Below, in pieces: positions 53,963-64,000 of a stretch of DNA of 64,000 bases. This DNA comes from Cristatella mucedo (taxonomy: Eukaryota; Bryozoa; Phylactolaemata; Cristatellidae). The stretch covers positions 333,501 to 397,500 of the forward strand of contig WPIO01000088.1 in assembly GCA_009760855.2 (NCBI GenBank), read 5' to 3'. Below the pieces are notes generated by a model, which worked only from the letters and a program-made list of their open reading frames with translations, searched no databases and was not told the origin of the DNA. The position numbers and the translations under genes were made by a program. The number at the start of each line of letters is the position of its first letter. Positions within the stretch are counted from its first letter, which is position 1.

Positions 53963-54245
53963 CAACGGGAAGTGCGTAATTTGTGAGCACGTGATGAGGA
54001 GCTTCTGCAGCTTATTGACAAGGCCTTACTACGTAATGTGACTAGGAAAAGGTTCGGTTCACTTAAGGGGAGCGATTAAGATTTATTACTATTTTTATTA
54101 TTATTATCAACGGGAAGTGCGTAATTTGTGAGCACGTGATGAGGAGCTTCTGCAGCTTATTGACAAGGCCTTACTACGAAGGTGCCTAGGAAAAGGTTCG
54201 GTTCACTTAAGGGGAGCGATTAAGATTTATTACTATTATTATTAA
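53963..54245 (+). repeat. tandem duplication, 145-bp unit, two copies
   Basis: CAACGGGAAGTGCGTAATTT begins both copies (53963 and 54108), and each ends in an ATT run. The copies are nearly identical except near ACTACGTAATGTGACTAGG versus ACTACGAAGGTGCCTAGG. The high identity implies a recent event. Confidence 0.75.
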
Positions 54246-54367
54246 TATTATTATTATCATTATTACCTCTCATCAGACCTCGGGTGTCGCTGGGCTACAG
54301 CGAAATGAAAGCGAGGATGACGATGCAATGATGATGAGGATGATGAAAGCGAGGAGAGCCAAGGAGA

Positions 54368-54532
<165 letters not shown>

Positions 54533-54589
54533 TGAGCAGATGATCATGAGCAGGTGATCATCATCTCTCCCACCTATCTGACCTCGGCC

Positions 54590-55450
54590 CCCTCGACCCG
54601 CCGCCGCCGGAGCGAGCGAGCGCGCGCGCCGCTGAGGTAGAGGCTCCGTGGAGGCGGGCTTCAAAATTTCGTCGACGGAAGTAAGCTGTCGAGCGCGCGC
54701 GCGCAGGTCGAGGCGGCCGCAATCTGCCATCGGCGCCACAGAGCGGAGAACTCCCATTCCCCGCGGCGGAAGCGCCGTCGCGGGGAACGGGGAGCGTGCG
54801 CGCGCGTGAGCAATGATTCGGCGCGCGCGAAACCGCGCGATCGCGCTCGGCGACCCGCGACGTTGCGGGTTTGAGTGCTGCAAGCGAGTAAACCCGTCGC
54901 AGCCCGCTTGCAAGCGGCGCGTTGGCCGCCACGTTTGCCGCTCCGCCGCCGCCGCAAACGAGGCTGCCGTCGACTCGCTCCGCCGACGTTCTTCGCGATC
55001 TAATCTTTACTTGCACTCGGCCGCCGGGAAGTCGTCATAACGAAGCAGACGAGCCATCGCGCGGTGCGAGCGTCCGCCTGGCGGCGCTGAGCGCGCAGCT
55101 CGGTTCTGGCGCGCTCGCCGCCGACGACGCCGCCGACGCCGCCGCCGCTCGAACTCACGAGCCGCTCGGGCTGCTCCCGCGCGCAGCGTTCTCGCCGCAG
55201 GTGGGTGGGTGGGGGGGGGCAACGCGGGTGGGGGGGGGCAACGCGTCAAAAGCAAAACGCGGGGGGGGGGCGTCGCAGCAAAACGGAAGCGGCCGAGCGC
55301 GTGCTCCGCCGCTTGTTCCCCGAGGCGTCGCAGGGTCGCAGGGCGCCGCCGGCAGCGAAGGGCAGCCGCCGCCGCCGCCGCCGCAGCGTAGTGGCCGCAG
55401 GCGGACGAGCGACCCGCAGAGCGACCGGCGGCGGTGCTGACGTCGTAGCG
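54590..55450. promoter_or_regulatory. orphan CpG-rich block
   Basis: Very CpG-rich sequence with G and C homopolymers (55205-55270). ORFs are open on several frames but none resembles a protein family. Possible promoter island or degenerate GC-rich spacer. Confidence 0.25.
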
Positions 55451-55649
55451 GCTCTTGGCCTCAAACTGTAAGCCAGACTGAGGAACTTTGAATCGATTCG
55501 GTGGAGGAGCTATTGAAGCTCAGACAGATATGGGGCGATGCGGCAGCTAAGCGGAAGATGTCGGACCGGATGTGCCGTCGAGTCGTGCATCAATTGCAGA
55601 CGATAAAGGGCGCAGGCCGGCAGTCCTGAATAGCAAGAATTGAAAATAG

Positions 55650-55778
55650 CATTCATTTGTATAGGGCCCTAAATAATCTCTATTCGGGCGCTTCGCACGT
55701 GCCGCGGAGCTAGATCCCGCGACCTCGGCCAGACCTCGGTCTGGGCGAGCACCTTAACCACTGGGCGAAACCAGCACA
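55650..55778 (-). mobile_element. tail-sharing SINE, minus strand
   Basis: Reverse copy: CATTTGTATAGGGCCCTAAA, then CGGGCGCTTCGCACGTGCC, GATCCCGCGACCTCGGCCA and CACCTTAACCACTGGGCGAA. Confidence 0.55.
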
Positions 55779-56464
55779 GCGATAATCTCGATACGAACGC
55801 GTTAAGTATTTTGGCTGCAGTACTGTTATGAATACAGGCCACGATGTTGGAAATCTTTCTTAACTGATAACAGGCCAATTTGGCGGTAGATGGTCCTAGA
55901 TTATAACTCAGGAACCGCTCACGATCGCTACGTGTCCCGTCATCTGGCCGACGTAGCCTTCCAATGTGTAAATATGAATGTGTTATCGCTATCACCATAT
56001 GAAAAGCGGCCGCGCGAATGACGCGCGTAGGCCGAGGCGGCGGTCCAGCGAGGCGGAAGTATCCCCGAGATGTCCGAACTAATGAGGCAAATAGGTGTCC
56101 CCCGCAGCGCAGTTCAGCGAAGTGCCGCTGAAATGGCGGCCCTAGCTAAACCAGCCAGTTTATGGCTGATAAATATTATTCGCGATCATGCGATAATCTA
56201 GGGCCGTAGCCTAATAAAAAGCCAGCATCACAAGATAGGCGGGGGCAGTTACGATTCCGGACTCGGCGTAGTGGTATTGGAGCCGATTTGAGCTCCGTAC
56301 AAGAGAGCAATTAGAGTACGTCGCGGCAGCCGCTGTTGAACGCTTGTAACCGTCCGCCGCTGTCGAATAGACTTGTCTATGTCTATGGATGCGGACTTTA
56401 TATGTTAAGATATGAGCGCTCTTCGCCGCAGCGGTGTTTCTACTGCTGCGATAAATCTATTCAT

Positions 56465-56705
56465 TTTTAATTCACTTTTAATAATTAATTAATTATGATA
56501 GCTGCTATAAAGTATTCTATACACGAGGCTACTGAGTCAGTACAGCTTTTGCATACTTGATACCGGGCCTTGCGTAATGAATCGCTTGCGACGAGTTGTT
56601 ACGTGCATTGATGGAGTCTAAATTCACTCGCTGCTATGAAAGCGATCTGCCATCATTATTATTATTATTTCGGAGACGGCAGTAGGGAAGCTCCTTGAGA
56701 CGTGT
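56465..56705 (+). repeat. duplicated segment A, copy 2
   Basis: Same sequence as 49925-50215, starting in TAATTAATTAAT and ending just after an ATT run. Possibly a non-autonomous element. It has no visible terminal repeats. Confidence 0.7.
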
Positions 56706-57806
56706 TTCTGCTGCTGCCGGATGTATCTGCGTGCATTGGCGCAGTACCCACAAGAAACTAGCAGTGCTACAAATTTCCGGCGTCGCTGATATTTGTCACA
56801 CGTCGGCTGTATCCAGCACCGTTGCGAGCTCTGCTTTTGCGGCCCAGTCGTGACCGGACGCGGAAGTCGCGCGCCGCGCACGTGTGCAACGCAACGTTCC
56901 TGTCGCGCGGCGAGGTCAACTTCCAGGCTGCACTTTGCCGACATCGGCTGCGGTAGCACGAATGAACGCGAATCGCTGTAGGCTGCAAGCGGCGGACCTG
57001 CGTCGGGCTCGGAGATATCCGGTAGCCAACGTCCGGTTGACGTGCGACCGATCGTCGGCCGGGCGAGAGAGGACACGCCAAAGCGAGGCTGGCTGGCTGA
57101 TGGTCATTCGGCAAAACTGAGACGCCGCCGCGGCCCGGCGTCGTTGCGACGATTTGCTTCCAGCAATGGCCAGCAGCCGGGCGACGGCGGCGGCAGCGGA
57201 ATCCGAGCAGCTCTCGCGAGACACCTCGGTAACTAAACCCAGAGGGAGAGTCGCCAGCGTCGCCTACGGCAGCGACGCCACCTTCCGGGAACGGCGGCGA
57301 AACGTTCGCGGAAGGCGCGCGCGACGATGCGGCGACGCGGACGCATCGTCTGCTGCGCGCTCGCGCCTCGGATCGCGGCGCCGCCGCAAAAGGACGCTGG
57401 AAGCTCGAACGGGAGAGAGAAGACGGAGGAGAGAAAACGGACGAGAGCTCTCCGTCTCTGTCTTCCCCTGCAGCGCGGAGAGCGGCGGCCGCCGCGGCGG
57501 CCGGGGCCGAAGAAGAGATAGTCCGAAGACAGTCGAAGGAGAGACTTCCGCGACAGAAGATAGTCCGCGGAGGACTTCCGCGCTGGCTGCTTCCGCCTCC
57601 CTTCGCGCTCGAGCGACGCCATTCATCTGAGCCTCGACCTCGCGGTGGCTGCGGCGGCTCAGTGCGCGGCGACGCCAATTATTCTCCCCTGCCTCGACCT
57701 CGCGGTGGCTGCGGCGGCATCAGAATGCGGCGGCGGCGCCGGCGGCGGCTCGGCGGCGGCGGCGGCACAGGCGGCCGGTGCCGCGGCGGCGGCGGCGGCG
57801 GCGGAA

Positions 57807-58114
<308 letters not shown>

Positions 58115-58705
58115 TCCAGCGCCACCCCATCGCGGACGACGGTCGGATCCGGAAGAAAATTCGGCGTTTGTCGCACCGTCTTTCTTTGCAGCCGCGCGTG
58201 CAGCGCCCGTTTCCCGCTTGGAGCTCTCCCTAGAGTGCGAGCCGACAGCGCCCGGAGCCGCTCGCTCCGATTTCGCGTCGAGCGCGAGCGAGCTCGCGCC
58301 GCCGGCGACGCCGGGGCCGCCGCCGCATTCGCCCGAGCCGCCGCCGCATCACGGCGAGCGCACGGCGAGCGCACGGCGAACCCTTTCTGGCCGTGCAAGC
58401 GCTGTGCGCGGCGACGACGGCCTCGCTCTTGTGCATTGGTAGCGGGGTAGCGGGTTAGCTCGTCGCCGTCCCTCGCGCCACCGCCCTCGCCCCGACGGGT
58501 CCCCGGATGCTGCGGGCGCGGCACTGATAATGGGCCCAGTTCTGCAAAAAAAATAGGGAGCGGCTCCGGGAGCGAGTAAATCAAGCAGCCGCCGGCGCCG
58601 CTTCTGCACACGCCGCGGCTCTCTCTCTGTACTCTCTCTGTACACGCGGCTCTCTCTCTCTGTACTCTTCTTTTCTTGCCGCGGCCGCATTCTCGGCTCA
58701 GAGAG

Positions 58706-58706
<1 letters not shown>

Positions 58707-58760
<54 letters not shown>
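58707..58760 (+). repeat. (GA)n tract
   Basis: Simple repeat in the CpG-rich region upstream of the MGNELGC exon. Confidence 0.95.
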
Positions 58761-58761
<1 letters not shown>

Positions 58762-59635
58762 CTGTACCGCTCACGAGCATCGAACGAGCGCAGCGAGTTG
58801 GCCGCCCGCGCGTTACCCAGCGGCGACCCGCGGCAGCCGGAGGTGGCGGCGGCAGCAGCGAGGGCCTCTTCTTTCTGCACTCGAGCTCCGCGCCGCCGCA
58901 CGCGGCTCAGAGACCCGTCAGCGGCTCCGAACGCAGCGCCGCCGGCGGCGCTGCTATACCAGCGGCGTAATACCCGGACGTCCGGCGATGCCGGGCCATC
59001 GCCACCGCAGCAGCAGCCTTCCTTCGCCGGCCACCTCAAAGGGAAGCGAGCGCCAAAGGGCGGCCGGCGAGATTCGTGCAGCCGGCGCTCTCGGGAGATC
59101 CCCGGCTCCGGTTTCCTTGGGGCACCGCCGGGGGCGCACATCCGGTGCGAGTCTGCGCGCCGCCGCCGCGATTGCCGGCGGCGCGCCGACTGCCCGAAGT
59201 GCGCCCGTCCGATTAGAGTGCCCTGGCGGCGAACGCGCGCGGCGCGAGCGCGCGTTCGCCGCCTTTCGTTATCGCTTACATCTTACGATCGAGCCGCAGC
59301 TCGGCCGTCGCGCGGTCGCTCCGTTCGCGCCCGCCGGAAGCGCTCGGAGGCGGGAGACGGGAAGCCGAAGCGTGCGCTCGCGCGCGCGCACGGAACCGCT
59401 CAGAGAATGCTCCCGCGGCGGACGGAGCGCCGCCGCGCCGCGACGCCCCCCCCCCCAGCGCCGCCGGCGAGCGCGCCCTCCATAAGGCGGGCTCGCTCCG
59501 CCTCTGGCGCGACCTTCGCCCCCGCGAGGGCCCCACGAGGGGCCGGCGTTAGGCGAGAGCGCGCGCGCGCTCTCGCCTCGGCCGTGACGCCGTCAGACCG
59601 AGCGTGCGGGTGGCTGTGCCGACTGCGACTCGCGA

Positions 59636-59870
59636 ATGGGTAACGAACTGGGTTGCGCCAGCGGCGAGAAGTCGAGCAAAGCTCAGCGCGCGGAGGAGCG
59701 CTACCAAGCGACGGCGCCTCTCGACGCGGCGGCGGGCAAGGATGACGAGCGGTCGGCCGCCGCCGCGCCGACTCCCGTCGACGAGCTCGCCGTGTCGGCG
59801 GCGAGCGCGGCGCCCGACCTGAACGCCGCCGTCAATCTCGACGAGGCAGGCGCAGGCGCCGAGCAGCGAC
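59636..59870 (+). CDS. first coding exon of an unidentified MGNELGC acylated protein
   Basis: ATG at 59636 opens MGNELGCASGEKSSKAQRAE, and the frame runs 78 codons to a strong donor, GAC|GTGAGT (59871, phase 1). Gly2 with Ser/Asn-like spacing and Cys7 form a typical dual N-myristoylation and palmitoylation signal, so the product is probably tethered to the inner face of a membrane. The rest of the exon is Ala-, Glu- and Asp-rich with no recognised domain. The exon sits in a strongly CpG-rich block, about 1.5 kb downstream of a long GGC array. No convincing second exon was found up to 64 kb. I do not recognise the family. Codon use is extremely GC-rich, in keeping with the island. Confidence 0.55.
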
Positions 59871-60044
59871 GTGAGTGCGAGCTCGTCGCGCGAGCGCGCG
59901 CGCTCGCTGGCGCCCGCCCGCGGTCCCGCTCCGCGGCTCCGGTCGCATCGCGAGCGAGCGAGCGCCAGCTAGCGAAGGTCGCGGCCGCCGGCGGCTGCGA
60001 CCTAGCCGGGCGGGCGCCCGACCGCCCGCCCGGTCTGGCGCGCG

Positions 60045-60074
60045 GCTCGCGGGTCTGGCGCCAGACCCGCGAGC
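60045..60074. repeat. 30-bp perfect palindrome
   Basis: GCTCGCGGGTCTGGC followed at once by its exact reverse complement, 175 bp into the presumed first intron of the MGNELGC gene. A G/C-rich imperfect palindrome precedes it (60006-60033). Confidence 0.85.
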
Positions 60075-61164
60075 TCGTTCTCCGCGCCGCCGGCGGCTCC
60101 TCGGCCTGTAGCTAGTTCCGCCGCGGCGGGCCGCCGGCGCTGGGCTCGGCCTGTCTTCACCCGTTCCATCGCGAGCGCCGCCCCGGAAGCCGAGGAACTA
60201 GGTCGGGGCTGCGTGCGGTGAGGGGCGACGGTCAAAGGGATCCGGCCTCACGGCCTCCGCGCTCGCGTACCGATTCGTACGCGCCGCTGCCGCTGCTGCT
60301 CGCGGGCGCGAGTGATTCGCCTCTCAAAAGCTCGAGCGACGGTCGACGTCAAAAGGCCGACGCCGCCGTACGCAGCGCAGCGTTCTCAGTAACAATTGCG
60401 GACGACGTGAATCAGTCATTAGAGCTCGCTTGCTCGCCGCCGGCGGCGGCGGCGGCAGCGCTGAGCCCCGAGCTCTCGTGGCTTTGCGGCTGGCAGAGGA
60501 GGGCCGGTCGGGGCCGGCCCGGCCGGCGGCCAGGCAGGCCCGGCCCGGCCGCCAGCCCGGCCCGGCCTGCGGCTGCTCACTGGCTCGCACACTCGAGTCC
60601 CCTCTTCCCCCCCCCCCCCCCCCGTGCTCGGTACGCCAGCAGACGATTCGGTCTCTCGCTAGGTAGCCGAACCGACGCTCGCGAGTTTCCGCCTTGAGGC
60701 CTTAACGGCTGCAAGCAAATACCCCGGCGGTTCCGGCTGGCAGACGCAGGCAGGCCACAGCCGGCCGGCCGTCGCGGTTTATCGATTCCCGAGCTGGGCG
60801 AAAGTCAGGAAGCCTGGGTGCCGCACGCCAGCCAACGCTCTGCCCCGGACGCTGCCGCACGGCGGCCGCGAACCGAGGCGCAGCTGCCGTGCGGCCAAAA
60901 AGACCAGTGCAGCTAGCTGCTCTGGTGGCCGGTCGCACCGTTTCTCAGCCCCTCCCCCTCTGCGGCGGCAGGCAGGAGTCCTCGGTGGAAAGGCTGTCCA
61001 AGCCGCGAGCAGAAGTAGCTGCTGGCTGTACTTTTAAATTGATGCGTTTTCCGTGCTGGCGTCTGCCCGATTTGGCCTCTGGCGTCTGCCCGACTGGCGG
61101 CCGGCTCCACCACTCGACTGATTCTCGGTATTCAGGCAGGCAGATGCACTGCACTGCACTGCAC

Positions 61165-61208
61165 ACACACACACACACGCGCACGCACGCGCGCGCACGC
61201 ACACACGC

Positions 61209-61276
<68 letters not shown>
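61165..61276 (+). repeat. (CA)n tract
   Basis: CA repeat interrupted by CGCACGCACGCGCG, then pure CA from 61213. Confidence 0.95.
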
Positions 61277-61278
<2 letters not shown>

Positions 61279-61390
61279 GCCACATCGTGTGCAGCCTCTC
61301 TGGCCGGCAGGCTTCTCTCGACGGCTATTTGCCCGACACCGACAGTCATCGTGGTCTGCAAAATCGGCCACTGCTACCGGGCTGCCACAG

Positions 61391-61478
61391 CTATGTATGT
61401 ATGTATATATGTATGTGTGTATGTAGGTAGGTAGATATGTATGTAGATATGTAGGTAGGTAGGTAGGCAGGTAGGTAG
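61391..61478 (+). repeat. (GTAT)n / (GTAG)n tract
   Basis: Tetranucleotide repeat shading from TATG to TAGG units. Confidence 0.85.
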
Positions 61479-61814
61479 GAGGGGGCTACAGGTGGTAGCA
61501 GTGGCAGCCTCGCTCTCGCCTGCTCGGATGCGGTCGGTCCCCCAGCTGCTGAATGCAGGCCCCAGGGGCGCAGCTGCCGCAGCACACATGGCGCCGCATC
61601 CTCCTGTCGCGTTCTATCTGCCGACAGTCGGCTTGCATCCTTGGCTTGCGGGTCGCCCTCGCCTGCGCACACATGCCGCCATCCTGCCCTCGTTGACCAT
61701 TAGGCTACATTCACCTACACCCACACTCTGCTATTACGTGAAGCAAACCTTAGTATTAATAATAACACACTTGTATTACAATAATACATTAATATTTAAT
61801 TGATACAAATATTT

Positions 61815-61868
61815 CTACTACTACTACTACTAATACTACTACTAATACTACTACTAATAATAATAATA
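61815..61868 (+). repeat. (CTA)n / (AAT)n tract
   Basis: Trinucleotide repeat with interspersed AAT. Confidence 0.85.
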
Positions 61869-62493
61869 GTTACAAACTTTGTCAGGAAGGGCACTGGAGC
61901 TGGTGTCTTGTGGCCTAGCAGTGGTGCAGCATTTTGACATTTGTGGAGCGCCGTCGGAGGATAAATCTCCATTTTAGCAGCTCACGTGATAGGTGTGAGC
62001 ACCCTAGATGCTGTCGTCAATCTAAATCGCCCCTCGATGCCTCCTCCTCTGACGGTTGCCATTTGATTGATGACACCGTCCACCTCTCTTTACGATTCCA
62101 CTCCCACTCGTGACTCCACTGTCGGCCAGCTCGTGACTGCCGCCGGCCGGCCGGCACGGAGGCTGCGACCCGCGTGCCGGCCCTTGAGCCATTTTCCTTG
62201 CTGAATAGCAGCAAATGTGGCGGCTTTGTGGCTCGAAACCGTGTCGCTTAGCCCTTGCCCGTTGGCTGGCGCCTCGTTGAAAGCGGTCACGCACCTCAGC
62301 CAGCGCGGATCGTCTTATCAGCCAGGCTGCTGGCTTCGCTCTCACTGGGCCACACAATGCGTCCCAGAATAACCGCGACAGTCCTTTATCGGCAGCCGGT
62401 TCGCCGCCCCGTCGTTTTCACTGCCTCTTCCTTTTCAACCAACGCCAAGCCGAGCGGCCGCAAGCACCGCCGCCGGTCGCGCAACATTCCACG

Positions 62494-62541
62494 CCAGCAG
62501 CAGCAGCAGCAGCAGCAGCTGCTGCTGCTGCTGCTGCTGCA
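62494..62541. repeat. (CAG)n-(CTG)n inverted triplet repeat
   Basis: About eight CAG triplets turn directly into about eight CTG triplets, giving a perfect hairpin with almost no loop. Confidence 0.9.
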
Positions 62542-62640
62542 CCGCCTGCTAGTCGGCCTGCTAGGGGCTTTGCAGTGCCCAGCCCGCATCCTAGCAGAGC
62601 TCCACCTCTCGGCTTGCGGTCGGTCCCTCGTGCGCTTGAG

Positions 62641-62682
62641 CGGCATCGTGAGCGCTCGCGAGAGCGAGCGCTCACGATGCCG
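62641..62682. repeat. perfect stem-loop, 19-bp arms and GAGA loop
   Basis: The left arm CGGCATCGTGAGCGCTCGC and its exact reverse complement flank GAGA. It resembles a stem-loop terminator in form, but the context is eukaryotic and no gene ends here. Confidence 0.9.
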
Positions 62683-62699
62683 TAAGCTCGACTGTCGCT

Positions 62700-64000
62700 A
62701 GAAGTGGGCATTGTGGGTAGGGTGGGTAGGCTTCGATGCATCCATGAGTACCAGGAGAAGGCTGGCTAGCTTGGGTTCTGTACGTGGAGCCACACGGGGA
62801 GAGGCAGGGCTTGCTGGTTAGTGTCGCCCCCCTTCTCAGAGGGGCGACTCGGCAGTGACCTGCTTTCGGGAGATGCACGGCCGGTAAAATGAATAGCCCT
62901 GTGCCGGTGGCCTTGACACTGCCAAGCCAGGCAGCGGTGCAGTCCACGCTGCCTGGCTCAGCGAGAGCAGTCATCTAGTCAGGCCGAAGCAGCGGAAGTG
63001 CGTACACAATGGAACCAGCGGCAGCAGCAGCAGCAGCAGCAACAGAGCGTCTGCTCGGAAGCCCAATAAATGCTTTTGCAGAGTGGAAACAAATTCTCCG
63101 TAAATGCAGAATTACAGCTGCAGCATGACTAATTAAACAGAGAATACGGTGGGTGGTCCCTGGTGGTGGCTAATGCAAGCAGGCTGCGATTGGAACTGTA
63201 GGCAGGCAGGCAGCAGCAGCAGCAGCAGTGGCCCGGCGGCCGCGGAGCCGGCCGGCCGCTCTCGCTCGGCTGCCTTTCTCTCAGCGCTGGTGCGTAAGAG
63301 AATGCGAAAAGTTTCGGTTCGTTTTGCCGCCACTTCGCTTCCGGCTTCCTTAGCCTGAGCGCTTGTTCGGTCGGAGAAATGAGCTGTTGCAGCACACAGC
63401 AACTGCAGGCGTCCAACGGGTTTGTTTTTTGGCTCTGGGGCCGATCTAAAGCCCACAGTAGCACGGGCCGGCCGTGTGTACAGCTGCAATGCCATCGCGC
63501 GATCTGCCGAACTCGGGCCGCTAAGGCCACAATAGCAGCAGCTGCTGCAGCTGCTGTTGCCGCAGCACACAGCAGCCCCGGTTTTATGTTAGCAGGCTGG
63601 CCGGAGCAGCCACTGAGCCGGCCACACGCAAGTGTTTAATCCTGGTACTGTCTGACCTGTCTGACCTGTGGCTGCCGTGCAGGCGGCTGTCATCTGTCAT
63701 CTGGCGACGGCTGGAGGGGTCGCGACCTCTGGTGGACCGTCGTGACTGTCCCAGGCACCCTTCTGCTAGCGCTGGTGACTCCTCTCGTGACCCCTCCTTC
63801 GCTTCCTAGAGGCTCCCCTCGGTCCGAGAATGCCTTTGCTAGACCGGGGCTGTTTGCTGCAATCCCCTGTAGATGTGGTCAAGTTTACTCAAGCAGCTGG
63901 CTGATCGAATTAGCTGCTAGCCTGCCAGGCCAGCCCTCACCCTGGCCCTGATCTGATCCGACCTTTACTTATTTTCGAAGCCTTGTCTGTCAGTGAAAGA
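62700..64000. other. presumed intron or intergenic, nothing recognised
   Basis: Short ORFs, several CAG runs (63020-63045, 63210-63230) and no family match. It may be intron of the MGNELGC gene. Confidence 0.35.

Noticed and set aside
62641-62682. Rho-independent terminator
   Set aside because: Strong stem, but no T run and no bacterial context.

Overview
The window is animal nuclear DNA. It has spliced genes with GT-AG introns, one probable GC-AG intron, CpG-rich promoter blocks, very long dinucleotide and trinucleotide repeats, tRNA-derived SINEs and decayed non-LTR, hAT and Tc1 transposons. No prokaryotic or viral organisation is visible. MNS1, a component of motile cilia and flagella, points to an animal that makes motile cilia. 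The repeat style resembles marine invertebrates such as lophotrochozoans, but that placement is inference and no species can be named.

Four genes can be supported. (1) MNS1 lies on the minus strand, 9172 to 2689. Eight phase-consistent exons encode about 503 residues, close to the vertebrate length. (2) A METTL25/METTL25B (RRNAD1)-type putative methyltransferase lies on the minus strand, about 36683 to 13318. Seven exons are well supported. The exon carrying the middle of the SAM-binding fold (about 20.06-20.19 kb) is tentative, and a piece near the N-terminus may be missing. (3) Galactose mutarotase (GALM, aldose 1-epimerase) lies on the plus strand, 40759 to 45487. Seven exons encode 340 residues, all three catalytic residues are present, and a poly(A) signal follows. 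(4) A first coding exon at 59636-59870 on the plus strand encodes an MGNELGC N-terminus, predicted to be N-myristoylated and palmitoylated. The rest of that gene was not found and probably lies downstream, possibly outside the window.

Layout: 1-2.7 kb holds repeats 3' of MNS1; 2.7-9.2 kb MNS1; 9.2-13.3 kb intergenic LINE remnants; 13.3-36.7 kb the METTL25-like gene, whose introns carry LINE, Tc1 and hAT copies and (GA)n/(CT)n tracts up to about 0.9 kb; 36.7-40.7 kb a CpG-rich block and then AT-rich spacer with a 222-bp inverted repeat; 40.8-45.8 kb GALM; 45.8-57.6 kb intergenic SINEs, LINE tails, duplicated segments and CpG-rich blocks; 57.6-59.6 kb a CpG-rich region with about 100 copies of GGC; 59.6-64 kb the MGNELGC exon and a presumed intron with strong palindromes.

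The genes are not an operon and share no obvious pathway. The most distinctive features are how often (GA)n/(CT)n tracts abut splice sites, the ~307-bp GGC array upstream of the MGNELGC exon, a complete hAT insertion with TIRs and target-site duplication, and a SINE family that appears to share its 3' tail with the resident LINE. I saw no clearly new multi-gene system.
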